Shown piece after piece: positions 33,428-40,057 of a DNA stretch of 40,057 nt. This DNA is from Actinomycetota bacterium (lineage in GTDB: Bacteria; Actinomycetota; Acidimicrobiia; Acidimicrobiales; Ilumatobacteraceae). Position numbers and translations under genes: made by a program. How positions within the stretch are numbered: position 1 is the stretch's first letter; the number at the start of each line of letters is the position of its first letter. The notes under the pieces are model-generated. The model saw only the letters and a program-made list of their open reading frames with translations. It was not told the origin of the DNA and searched no databases. Location of the stretch: the NCBI GenBank assembly GCA_009923685.1, contig RFTA01000002.1:1-40057 (forward strand), written 5' to 3'.

Positions 33428-34333
33428 TTACATCTCCCTTAAGAGTGCTATTCGCTCAGAGAGCGGTGGATGGGTATTAAATAGTTTATGAAATCCACCT
33501 AGCCTGCCTGCGTCATTCACCCCCGACAAAGGCTGCTCAATCCACATATGGGCCGTAGCCATGCTGGCCGAGTGCGTAACGGTGCTGTCTGCTTGAAGTT
33601 TTTCTAGGGCGGATATCAAACCTGGCGGATACCGAGTCAACTGACACGCCGAAACATCGGCCAATGTTTCGCGACGACGACTCACGCTTGCTTGCATTAT
33701 TCGCGCAACGATTGGCGCAATGATCAACAATGCGAAGCCCACAAGCGCCAGCGGATTACTCGAATTCTGGCGATCAGATGACCGACTGACTCGCCCGCCG
33801 TTCCACCACATCATGCGAATCGCCAAGTCGGTGAGAATCGCAATCGTACCGACAAGGGTTACCGCCAAAGTCGAAACCAAGATGTCGTAGTTTTTGATGT
33901 GCGAAAGTTCATGAGCAAGAACACCTTCAAGTTCGACACGGTCGAGTTTTTCGAGCAGACCACTAGTCACGGCAATTGCAGCATGCTTTGGGTTGCGTCC
34001 CGTCGCAATAGCATTTGGTGCAGGGTCGTCGATCACATAAACACGTGGCTTGGGTAAGCCGCCAGCAATGCACAAACCTTCAACCAAATTGTGCAGTCGT
34101 TTATATGTTTGCTCGTCGGCGGGTTTGGCGCGACTAACGCGCAACGCGATCGAATCTGACTTCCAATATGACGTGAACGCCATAACAGTCGAGATAATCA
34201 AAGCGATCGATGTGCCAAAAATCGGGTTTCCAGAAACCTGCCCGGCCGCGGCGCCAGCCACGACGGTCAGCACGACAAAACCAAGCAACAAAAAAATTGA
34301 ACGGCGTTTGTTCGAAGAGATTAAATCGTGCAT
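33428..34333 (-). CDS. htpX: Membrane zinc metalloprotease HtpX (M48)
   Basis: Membrane-bound M48 protease of membrane-protein quality control. It has two N-terminal TMs (~12-30, ~36-54), the zinc site HELSH (H141, E142, H145) and the third ligand E222 in SRRRETLADVSA, with two further hydrophobic segments between. Length 301. ATNAI-type substrate loop PNAIATGRNPKHAAIAVT is present. ATG at 34333, 14 bases after lemA; lemA-htpX pairs are common across bacteria. Confidence 0.95.
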   Translation of the reverse strand: MHDLISSNKRRSIFLLLGFVVLTVVAGAAAGQVSGNPIFGTSIALIISTVMAFTSYWKSDSIALRVSRAKPADEQTYKRLHNLVEGLCIAGGLPKPRVYVIDDPAPNAIATGRNPKHAAIAVTSGLLEKLDRVELEGVLAHELSHIKNYDILVSTLAVTLVGTIAILTDLAIRMMWWNGGRVSRSSDRQNSSNPLALVGFALLIIAPIVARIMQASVSRRRETLADVSACQLTRYPPGLISALEKLQADSTVTHSASMATAHMWIEQPLSGVNDAGRLGGFHKLFNTHPPLSERIALLREM

Positions 34334-34347
34334 AAATATTTGCCGTT

Positions 34348-34899
34348 TTAGAATTGCACCTTCGGTGCGACTTTTTCAGCATCGGTGGCTTCAAAGAATT
34401 CACTCTCTTTGAATTTAAACAATGAGGCAAATATCACGCTCGGAAACGAATGAACCGCATTGTTGTATGCCAACACGGCGTCATTGAAAAATTGACGGGC
34501 GTAGGCGATGCGGCTCTCGGTGTTGCTCAACTCTTCTTGCAAACTCAAAAAACTTGCATTGGCTTTTAAATCTGGATACGACTCGGACAAGGCAAACAAT
34601 TGACGCAACGCTCCCGACAGAGCGTTGTCGGCGCCAGCTTGACCGGCGACCGTGCTTGGTGCGGCCATCGCAACATTTCGTGCAGCAATGACCTGTTGCA
34701 GAGTTTTTTGTTCGAAATCTGCATAACCCTTCACGGTTTCAACAAGATTTGGAATCAACTCGATGCGACGCTTCAACTGCACATCGATCTGCGACCACGC
34801 ATTTTTGACTTGGTTTCGTCGCTGCACCAATGAGTTGTAGGACAATGCGACAAAACCACCAAGAACGACGACCACGCCAAGCCAAATAAAATTCGACAT
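34348..34899 (-). CDS. lemA: LemA family protein
   Basis: A 183-residue protein with one N-terminal TM (~4-22) and a helical bundle exposed outside or inside. Family motifs are YNSLVQRRNQVKNAWSQIDVQLKRRIELIPNLVETVKGYA, LSNTESRIAYARQFFNDAVLAYN and FPSVIFASLF. The molecular role is unknown; it is often paired with HtpX, as here. ATG at 34899 with AAGAGG four bases upstream. The 47-base gap before it contains TAGAAT, a possible -10, but no matching -35. Confidence 0.94.
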   Translation of the reverse strand: MSNFIWLGVVVVLGGFVALSYNSLVQRRNQVKNAWSQIDVQLKRRIELIPNLVETVKGYADFEQKTLQQVIAARNVAMAAPSTVAGQAGADNALSGALRQLFALSESYPDLKANASFLSLQEELSNTESRIAYARQFFNDAVLAYNNAVHSFPSVIFASLFKFKESEFFEATDAEKVAPKVQF

Positions 34900-34946
34900 A
34901 GAACCTCTTGCTCTCTTTAGGGGTGAAAACTTATTCTACTGCGTCG

Positions 34947-36107
34947 TTATAACTGCTGGGGTTTGCGCAACACTCGATCTGAGAACATTCGCACGACGCG
35001 ACTTTTTGGATGATGATCTGGATCAAAACTCTCACGTTCTAAAACTTTGTGATAGATCTCAACATAGATTTCAGCAAGGTGACGCATCGAAAGGTCTTTG
35101 GCCCGCTCTAAACCAGCCAACCGCAATCTTTCGGCCAGGGCTTTGTCGCCAATGACCCGCACCAATGCCTCGGCCAAAGAGTTGATATCACCAGGTTCAA
35201 CCAACCATCCGTTCACATCATGTGTCGCAACGTTTCTGTAACCCTCGAGCGAACTTGCCACAACTGGCGCGCCACTTGCCATCGCCTCAAGCACGACAAT
35301 GCCGAATGATTCGCTGTGCAGGCTCGGCGCGCAAAAAACGGTGCACTTTGCCAGTCGATCAATTTTTTCGGCGTCGGTGATACGCCCGAGCCATGAGATG
35401 CGGCCGTCATGGGCATATTTCGCTTTTAGTTCGTTGATTCCTTCACCATCAGAGGCAACCCAGAGTTCTGTGTCGTCGGCAATTTTTTCGAACGCTTCTA
35501 GCAATATTGCAAGACCCTTGCGCGGTTCGAACCTTCCGCAAAAGAAGATTGACTTGCTCTCGCCACGCACAATTTCAGGTCGCAGATATTGATCGCTCTC
35601 GATGCCGTTGAACAAAATTTCGTAATCACCACCCAAATATCGATGAGCAAGTTCGCGCGCCTGGGGTGAAACCGCGACTCGAGCATCCAAAAAATCGGCG
35701 ATCCAATTCACACCTTTGCTCAAGCGTCCATACCACGCGATGTCACCCGCGGCATGAAATGTGCCAACCATCGGCGCCAACCGCAACAACAGCGCCGTCA
35801 CCGTCGGGCCCGGCGCAATCGGTTCGTGAAGGTGCAACACGTCAAATGCTTCGTCATTGATCGCACGGATTGTGCGCAACGCAGCCGATGGGTCTGGAGC
35901 AAGCGGAACTATTGAGCCGTTGGCGGCAGTTGGCAAACTATTGCCGAGTGGTGTCACAAATGGTTCGGGCGGTGGGCCATCACACGGCCCGAGAACGCGA
36001 GCCTCGTGTCCCATTTTGCGCAACTCGCGTGCCAAGCCGAGAACTTGCACTTGAACTCCGCCAGGAATCGTCAAACTGTATGGCGAAATCAGACCAATGC
36101 GCAACAT
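34947..36107 (-). CDS. pimA: GT4 glycosyltransferase, PimA-like phosphatidylinositol mannosyltransferase
   Basis: Probably transfers mannose from GDP-mannose to phosphatidylinositol, first step of PI-mannoside synthesis, at the cytoplasmic membrane face. I start at ATG 36107 (MLRIGLISPYSLTIPGGVQVQV; 386 residues), because the 43 codons upstream of it are not GT-like and run into the divergent promoter region. GGVQ at the N-terminus, CGRFEPRKGL, and the EX7E motif ESFGIVVLE followed by AMASGAPVVAS are those of GT4 enzymes. In mycobacteria it sits directly after the PatA-type gene; here a plus-strand gene separates them. The exact acceptor lipid is not proven by sequence. Confidence 0.85.
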   Translation of the reverse strand: MLRIGLISPYSLTIPGGVQVQVLGLARELRKMGHEARVLGPCDGPPPEPFVTPLGNSLPTAANGSIVPLAPDPSAALRTIRAINDEAFDVLHLHEPIAPGPTVTALLLRLAPMVGTFHAAGDIAWYGRLSKGVNWIADFLDARVAVSPQARELAHRYLGGDYEILFNGIESDQYLRPEIVRGESKSIFFCGRFEPRKGLAILLEAFEKIADDTELWVASDGEGINELKAKYAHDGRISWLGRITDAEKIDRLAKCTVFCAPSLHSESFGIVVLEAMASGAPVVASSLEGYRNVATHDVNGWLVEPGDINSLAEALVRVIGDKALAERLRLAGLERAKDLSMRHLAEIYVEIYHKVLERESFDPDHHPKSRVVRMFSDRVLRKPQQL

Positions 36108-36168
36108 CTTTTTGCGCACATAGCTGTTGCCGAAAGTTGCACTCGTCTTTTGATCTGACACCACATCT

Positions 36169-36181
36169 ACGGTACGACCGT
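36169..36181. promoter_or_regulatory. Inverted repeat in the divergent pimA / LLM oxidoreductase promoter region
   Basis: ACGGT and ACCGT flank a 3-base centre (ACG), a perfect 5 bp inverted repeat in the middle of the 92-base region between the two diverging starts at 36107 and 36200. A site here could bind a dimeric repressor that acts on both genes. It is short, so chance is possible. I found no well-formed -35/-10 pair for either direction. Confidence 0.3.
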
Positions 36182-36199
36182 TGCGACTAGTTTTAATGC

Positions 36200-37123
36200 A
36201 TGAGTTCGCCCGAAGATTTTCGACCCGCAGTTTCAATGGTCGCGACAGCGACGAAACGCCAAGCGATACTTCATCTTGCTCAACGTGCCGAAGAACTTAA
36301 TTTTTCTGGTATTGCCTGCCCGAGTCTTGGCGCAACGATGGGTCTGTGTGTCTCACTCGCCCACTCGACCAACACGATTAAATTTTGGACTTCGATTCAG
36401 CCCATTTATTACAGCCACGCAATAGAAATGGCTAATACGGCGGCGCACATTCATGAAATTTCGAACGGTCGCTTCGGCTTAGGCCTCGGTGTTAGTCACG
36501 GTCCGGTCGTCAGTCGCCTCGGCGCAAACACCGCCACACCGTTAGCAGATATCAAGTCGTATCTCGAAACCATGAAAACTCAAGAGCGATTTTCTGGTCA
36601 ACTTCCGCCGATCTATCTCGCGGCGCTGAGAAATAAAATGCTCCTTCTGGCCAGTGAAATTTCTGACGGAGTAATTTGGGCTAATGCGTCGCGCAAAAGT
36701 ATTGCTGCGCAACTCTCACTGCTCGACGATTCGCGACGAGACAAAATGTTCGTCGCCAACATGGTGCCAACCGTGATAAGCGACGATCTCGAAGCAGCTC
36801 GAGCAATTCATCGCAAAACCCTCGTCGGTTACGTGACGCTGCCCAATTACCGCAACTATTGGCGAGCATGCGGATATGGCGACCAAATCGATGCCTTTGA
36901 AAAGATTTTGGCTGAATCACCCAAAGAGTCGCGCAACGCAGAAATTATCTCGGCTATGGACAACGAGTGGCTTGACGACTGCACGATTTCTGGCGACGCC
37001 GATTCGGTTCGCAACCAGCTCTACGGCTGGTCGAAGTTGAGTGTGTTGCCAATTGCGGTTATGTCGTCGACAACTGGCGGCCAAGCCACGGCGATAAATC
37101 AACTTTTCGACGCCTATCGCTGA
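36200..37123 (+). CDS. LLM-class flavin/F420-dependent oxidoreductase
   Basis: The only plus-strand gene. The 307-residue protein has the bacterial luciferase-like TIM-barrel pattern: AILHLAQRAEELNFSGIACPS, TIKFWTSIQPIYYSHAIEMANTAAHIHEISNGRFGLGLGVSHG, PPIYLAALRNKMLLLASEISDGVIW and, late, DDCTISGDADSVRNQL. The substrate is unknown; actinobacterial members often use F420, but FMN cannot be excluded. Start at ATG 36200 has no Shine-Dalgarno (possibly leaderless); an ATG at 36236 is an alternative. It stands between the PatA- and PimA-type genes and overlaps the PatA gene tail to tail by 10 bases. Codon use looks like its neighbours. Confidence 0.88.
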   Translation: MSSPEDFRPAVSMVATATKRQAILHLAQRAEELNFSGIACPSLGATMGLCVSLAHSTNTIKFWTSIQPIYYSHAIEMANTAAHIHEISNGRFGLGLGVSHGPVVSRLGANTATPLADIKSYLETMKTQERFSGQLPPIYLAALRNKMLLLASEISDGVIWANASRKSIAAQLSLLDDSRRDKMFVANMVPTVISDDLEAARAIHRKTLVGYVTLPNYRNYWRACGYGDQIDAFEKILAESPKESRNAEIISAMDNEWLDDCTISGDADSVRNQLYGWSKLSVLPIAVMSSTTGGQATAINQLFDAYR

Positions 37124-37998
37124 ATAATTTTTTCGACTTTGTCGCTTGGCCAATTAGGTTGAAACAAATGCCACTGTTCGGGTGCGCGTCGAATCAAAAC
37201 CTCGATCGAACTTGTCAATTCTTGCGCGACGCGCGATATGTCATCACGCAGCGATCCATGGCGATGAACATTTATCGGCGGCAACACCAAAGTCTGATGC
37301 TGGTCGAAACCCTCGGCGAAGTATGTGCCGATCGGAATCAACGCAGCCCCGGTGCGCAACGCAAAAAACGCCGGACCAGCCGGCACCTTGGTGCGCTCGC
37401 CAAAAAATTCAACTTCTACACCGTTGCCTTGCAGATCGCGATCGCATAGCAGTGCAACGATCTCATTTTTTGCGAGCGCATCTTGCACCGCGACGCCCGC
37501 ATTGTCATCTAACGGAATCACGGACACGCCATAACTTTTGCGCAACTGTGTGAACATCTCGAACAACTCTTTGTTTTGCAGTTTTTCAACTACGGCGTGC
37601 AGTTCATGACCTTGATGAATCAGCCATCGACCTGACCACTCCCAGCCGCCAAGGTGTGGGAGGGCCAAGATCACCCCTTTGCCACTTGTTAGTGCATCTT
37701 TGATGTGTTCAAAGCCGAGCACATTTATGCCTCTGTCGATTGCCGCTTTGTCGAGTGACGGCAAGCGAAAAGTCTCGAGGTAATAGCGTGCGTAACTTTT
37801 GTAGGCCCGCCGCACAACTCTATAGATCTCATTGTCGCTCATATCCGGCTTGACACGAAGCATGTTGCGACCGACGATCTCGCGTTGCCCACGCAACACT
37901 GAGCACAACACCGGCACTACAAAAAAATCAATCGCCCTGAAAACAAATGCCGGCGCAACTCGTGCGAGCCTCGAAACTAGTCGGTAGCCAAAAATCAC
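37114..37998 (-). CDS. LpxL/HtrB-family acyltransferase, PatA-like (PIM acyltransferase)
   Basis: Membrane-associated acyltransferase that probably acylates a mannose of PI-mannosides. The catalytic HX4E motif is LPHLGGWE (H115, E120), followed by VAVQDALAKNEIVALLCDRDLQGNGVEVEFFGE and KVPAGPAFFALRTGAALIP, as in the mycobacterial PatA (Rv2611c) family. Length 294. It lacks a strong signal peptide but has a hydrophobic N-terminal segment (~13-35). GTG start at 37998 overlaps the pgsA stop by 4 bases (GTGA). Its stop overlaps the convergent LLM gene by 10 bases. A lipid A-type acyltransferase role is unlikely given the context. Confidence 0.88.
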   Translation of the reverse strand: MIFGYRLVSRLARVAPAFVFRAIDFFVVPVLCSVLRGQREIVGRNMLRVKPDMSDNEIYRVVRRAYKSYARYYLETFRLPSLDKAAIDRGINVLGFEHIKDALTSGKGVILALPHLGGWEWSGRWLIHQGHELHAVVEKLQNKELFEMFTQLRKSYGVSVIPLDDNAGVAVQDALAKNEIVALLCDRDLQGNGVEVEFFGERTKVPAGPAFFALRTGAALIPIGTYFAEGFDQHQTLVLPPINVHRHGSLRDDISRVAQELTSSIEVLIRRAPEQWHLFQPNWPSDKVEKIIQR

Positions 37999-38684
37999 TG
38001 CACGCGACGACGTCGAGTTACTCGAAGCCGTCTATCGTCGCGTTGTGCTCGCCGCGAGGCACGTCGCGATTGACGCAATGCGACACGATCTGCAGTTGCC
38101 GGGGCAACGGCAGCCTGGTTCCAGACCTTGAAGAACCGTTGAATAGCCGTCATGGTCACCAAAACGAGCATCAGAACCATCGCCCAGAAAAGCAACGCAT
38201 CAAAAAGTAAACCAACACACAACAAGATGATTCGCTCGGCGCGCTCCATCAAACCGCCTTTGGCGTTAAGACCAAGCGACTCGGCCTTGGCGCGTTGATA
38301 AGAAATCAAAGAAGACACGGCCATAACTGCAAAAACGATCACCGAGGCAAATGCACCTCTTTGATATCCGAGAAACCATGCAACGCCGCCAAGCAACACT
38401 GCGTCAGTGACTCGGTCAATTGTCGAGTCAAAAAATGCGCCTCGCTGGCTGCTCTGATTCGATGCTTTTGCCAACGCGCCGTCCAACAAATCGGGCAGAG
38501 CCGCCAAAACCACGAGCAAAAGACCGAGACGCAAGGCGCCCATGCCGATCGCGGCCGCGGCGCCAAACGAAACGAACAAACCCACCAGTGTCAGGTGATC
38601 GGGCGACATTTTTGTTTTTCGAAGTTGCTCACCCACCGGTCGAACAACACGTTCTACCTGATGACGAAATCTGCCGTCAAACAT
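37995..38684 (-). CDS. pgsA: CDP-alcohol phosphatidyltransferase, PgsA / phosphatidylinositol-phosphate synthase type
   Basis: Integral membrane enzyme that joins CDP-diacylglycerol to an alcohol; by context probably inositol 1-phosphate, giving PI-phosphate. The 229 residues have about six hydrophobic segments and the CDP-AP motif at D65xxD68G69xxA72-K73-x8-G82-xxx-D86-xxx-D90. All acidic residues are present, but the normally conserved Arg after Ala is Lys (AAA codon). A strongly basic tail follows (~residues 200-229, SRRASRRAQRDDRR...). ATG at 38684 with AGGA upstream. It sits between an unknown membrane protein and the PatA gene, as pgsA1 does in mycobacteria. Confidence 0.9.
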   Translation of the reverse strand: MFDGRFRHQVERVVRPVGEQLRKTKMSPDHLTLVGLFVSFGAAAAIGMGALRLGLLLVVLAALPDLLDGALAKASNQSSQRGAFFDSTIDRVTDAVLLGGVAWFLGYQRGAFASVIVFAVMAVSSLISYQRAKAESLGLNAKGGLMERAERIILLCVGLLFDALLFWAMVLMLVLVTMTAIQRFFKVWNQAAVAPATADRVALRQSRRASRRAQRDDRRLRVTRRRRVQ

Positions 38685-38693
38685 GTTTACATC

Positions 38694-39179
38694 CTAACTC
38701 TCAGGATTTGATTCGACCAGACACTCGACAACGCGAGCATTCACGGCATCGATCAAAACAAGACCACGCTGCAGCGGCGGTTCTTGCGCGCTATAGCACA
38801 TCACTCGCCAAGTTGGTCGACTTCGAAAACCTCGCCAAACTTGTTGCGCCGAGGCATGACCTACGGCGAAACCAACCGCACGAGTTGCGTGAACAAGCGC
38901 CATTTTTTCGTCGACTGTCATTCGCCACGATGATGAGAGCGAAAACAATCCGACTAAAGCCAACAACACGGCACCGCAGAAGAAGCCATCACTCACAAGT
39001 GCAGGATTACTTTCTCTTTGTGCAAACCATAATAAGAAACTTGCGCCAGCAATAATAAGGTAAATTGCCCCGGGGATTTTTCGTCGACTGTTGTCGGGGA
39101 ATTTGTATGGACCAACGAACGCCGTGACGTTTAAGTCTTGTGGCAACTCATCGCGAATTTCATTTGACGAATCAGACAT
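38694..39179 (-). CDS. Unknown two-TM membrane protein
   Basis: I do not recognise a family. The 161-residue protein has a polar N-terminus with FVGPYKFPDNSRRKIPG (~21-37), two hydrophobic segments (~38-54 and ~64-84), and a soluble C-terminal part of ~75 residues. That part contains VDEKMALVHATRAVGFAVGH, WRGFRSRPTWRVMCYSAQEPP and GLVLIDAVNARVVE. The C-terminal part looks like a small alpha/beta domain. No signal peptide; the topology would put both ends in the cytoplasm. Start ATG 39179, 9 bases after the HIT gene with no Shine-Dalgarno; the gap to pgsA is also 9 bases, so it is probably co-transcribed with the lipid genes. Conserved base use and tight packing argue for a real gene. Confidence 0.8.
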   Translation of the reverse strand: MSDSSNEIRDELPQDLNVTAFVGPYKFPDNSRRKIPGAIYLIIAGASFLLWFAQRESNPALVSDGFFCGAVLLALVGLFSLSSSWRMTVDEKMALVHATRAVGFAVGHASAQQVWRGFRSRPTWRVMCYSAQEPPLQRGLVLIDAVNARVVECLVESNPES

Positions 39180-39188
39180 ATATATTTT

Positions 39189-39695
39189 TCATTTCTGAAT
39201 CGCCCATGCTTTTCGCACTCGATCGGCGCTTACATCAAGCGCCTCGGGAAGAATTTTTGTGTTGGCGGTTGCAACCATAAAATTAGTGTCACCACCCCAT
39301 CGACCCAAGATGTGCACATGCAAATGCTGAGCAATGCTTCCGCCGGCGGCTGCGCCAAGATTGATGCCGACATTCAGCGCCTCGGGTTGATAAACAGATT
39401 TCAAAACTTTGACCGCAGTTGTGACCGTCGCCCACAACTCTGACGTTTCTTCGCTAGTGAGTTCTTCAAGTTCGGCGACTTCGCGATATGGCACAACCAA
39501 AAGATGCCCCGAGGTGTATGGAAACGCGTTCATCAATGCAAAAACTTTGTCGCCTCGATGCACGATATAACTCTCTTCGTCTGTCATCTTGCTGTCGATA
39601 ATCTGCGAAAAAATTGATCGCTCCGATTTTTTTTGCGCTCCCTGGCCATGCACGACATAGTCTGCTCGCCAACCGTTCCAGATTCGCTCTAGCAC
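39189..39695 (-). CDS. HIT-family nucleotide hydrolase/phosphorylase
   Basis: Histidine-triad protein of the type found after thrS in actinobacteria; the mycobacterial counterpart (Rv2613c) is described as a diadenosine tetraphosphate phosphorylase. The triad is HLHVHIL (H124, H126, H128) followed by GRWGGDTNFM. Upstream are FALMNAFPYTSGHLLVVPYREV and NVGINLGAAAGGSIAQ. Length 168. GTG start at 39695, 18 bases after thrS, preceded by a purine-rich GGTGGTGA. The N-terminal ~45 residues (ERIWNGWRADYV) match the Ap4A phosphorylase-like subgroup rather than plain HinT. Activity is inferred from the family. Confidence 0.92.
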   Translation of the reverse strand: MLERIWNGWRADYVVHGQGAQKKSERSIFSQIIDSKMTDEESYIVHRGDKVFALMNAFPYTSGHLLVVPYREVAELEELTSEETSELWATVTTAVKVLKSVYQPEALNVGINLGAAAGGSIAQHLHVHILGRWGGDTNFMVATANTKILPEALDVSADRVRKAWAIQK

Positions 39696-39713
39696 GACAT
39701 CACCACCGCTGTT

Positions 39714-40057
39714 TTAGCCGACATTTTGAGTTTCGCCGACATCGGCTTTCAGTTGTGCCAAGAAATCATCTAAACCAACATCACGGCGAACTTCGCCACC
39801 GCGCGGGTTGACACCGACGGTCGAATTCGCCACATCGTCATCGCCGACAACCAAGACATACGGGATGCGTTCAAGTTTGGATGCCCGAATTCTCTTGCCG
39901 AGCTGTTCATCGGCTATCAACTGATCGACTCGAAAGCCGTTTTTGACCAAGCGCTCAACAACTTGAGTTGCATATTTTTCGTGCGCAGAAGCGACCGCAA
40001 GAACTCGCACCTGCACGGGCGCGAGCCAAGTAGGAAACGCCCCACCGTAATGCTCGA
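39714..40057 (-). CDS. thrS: Threonyl-tRNA synthetase, C-terminal end (cut by window edge)
   Basis: The last ~113 codons, containing the class II anticodon-binding domain. The visible part starts EHYGGAFPTWLAPVQVRVLAVA, the ThrRS junction between motif 3 and the anticodon domain. It continues through HEKYATQVVERLVKNGFRVD, LGKRIRASKLERIPYVLVVGDDDVANSTVGVNPRGG and DVGLDDFLAQL. The catalytic core lies beyond the right edge. An internal ATG-less open frame starting at 40016 is only part of this gene. The gene heads thrS-HIT-unknown-pgsA-patA. Confidence 0.95.
   Translation of the reverse strand, partial: EHYGGAFPTWLAPVQVRVLAVASAHEKYATQVVERLVKNGFRVDQLIADEQLGKRIRASKLERIPYVLVVGDDDVANSTVGVNPRGGEVRRDVGLDDFLAQLKADVGETQNVG

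Noticed and set aside
34900..34946. Promoter for lemA from TAGAAT or TATAAC
   Set aside because: Both hexamers look like -10 boxes, but neither has an acceptable -35 at 16-18 bases or a TGn extension.
36108..36236. 43-codon upstream extension of the PimA-like gene
   Set aside because: It overlaps the divergent gene's start and has no GT-like sequence. The GT4 fold begins at MLRIGLIS from 36107.
38420..39055. Plus-strand open frame of 211 codons
   Set aside because: Antisense to pgsA and the unknown two-TM gene. The translation is a His/Arg-rich pattern typical of a reverse frame.
1..40057. CRISPR arrays, IS elements, prophage, tRNA or rRNA genes
   Set aside because: Intergenic gaps are too short (none over about 120 bases) and I saw no direct repeat arrays, transposase motifs or tRNA-like cloverleaf arms in them.

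Overview
The window is a 40 kb stretch of actinobacterial housekeeping chromosome. It is packed with genes, and all are on the minus strand except one (36200-37123, plus). Base composition is moderate, roughly half G+C by eye. ATG, GTG and TTG starts are all used, and most neighbours overlap by 1-4 bases (ATGA, GTGA, TGATG), so translation is probably coupled over long runs. As I recall it, the gene order follows the Mycobacterium tuberculosis blocks thrS-HIT-pgsA-patA-pimA, pdxS-pdxT-yebC-ruvCAB, yajC-secD-secF-relA-hisS-aspS, rarA-alaS-ruvX-mltG-aroE, aroC-aroK-aroB-aroQ-pepQ-efp-nusB and pyrR-pyrB-pyrC-carA. The moderate GC, the Thr/Ser-rich lipoprotein and SecD linkers, and the DUF3048 protein make me think of a freshwater or marine Acidimicrobiia-type actinobacterium. 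That placement is an inference.

Reading in the direction of transcription (high to low coordinates): the end of thrS, a HIT nucleotide hydrolase/phosphorylase, an unknown two-TM protein, a CDP-alcohol phosphotransferase (PgsA/PIP-synthase type), a PatA-type acyltransferase and a PimA-type mannosyltransferase form a PI-mannoside-like envelope lipid block. It is interrupted by the only plus-strand gene, an LLM-class flavin/F420 oxidoreductase. Next come lemA-htpX, a DUF3048 lipoprotein, PLP synthesis (pdxS, pdxT), yebC, a Bcp-type peroxiredoxin, the Holliday-junction set ruvC-ruvA-ruvB, queuosine genes queA-tgt, the Sec accessory complex yajC-secD-secF, relA, hisS, aspS, rarA, alaS, ruvX, mltG, and the shikimate genes aroE, aroC, aroK, aroB, aroQ. 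An M24 peptidase, efp, nusB and a DUF2079 membrane protein follow. The window ends with the pyrimidine operon pyrR-pyrB-pyrC-carA, with carA cut by the left edge.

The best regulatory signal is in front of pyrR. A candidate extended -10 promoter (3143-3151) is followed by a short leader that folds into a hairpin (3087-3117) carrying the PyrR-binding consensus. The hairpin ends 2 nt from the Shine-Dalgarno sequence of pyrR. This fits PyrR-dependent translational repression and moves the pyrR start to 3077.

I see no IS elements, prophage, CRISPR array, rRNA or tRNA, and no gene-free stretch longer than about 120 bases. I found no convincing undescribed multi-gene system. The items worth a second look are the pyr leader, the LLM gene inserted between patA and pimA with a palindrome in the divergent promoter region, a rare Arg-to-Lys change in the PgsA signature motif, the long Thr/Ser linker inside SecD, and the unknown membrane protein beside pgsA.
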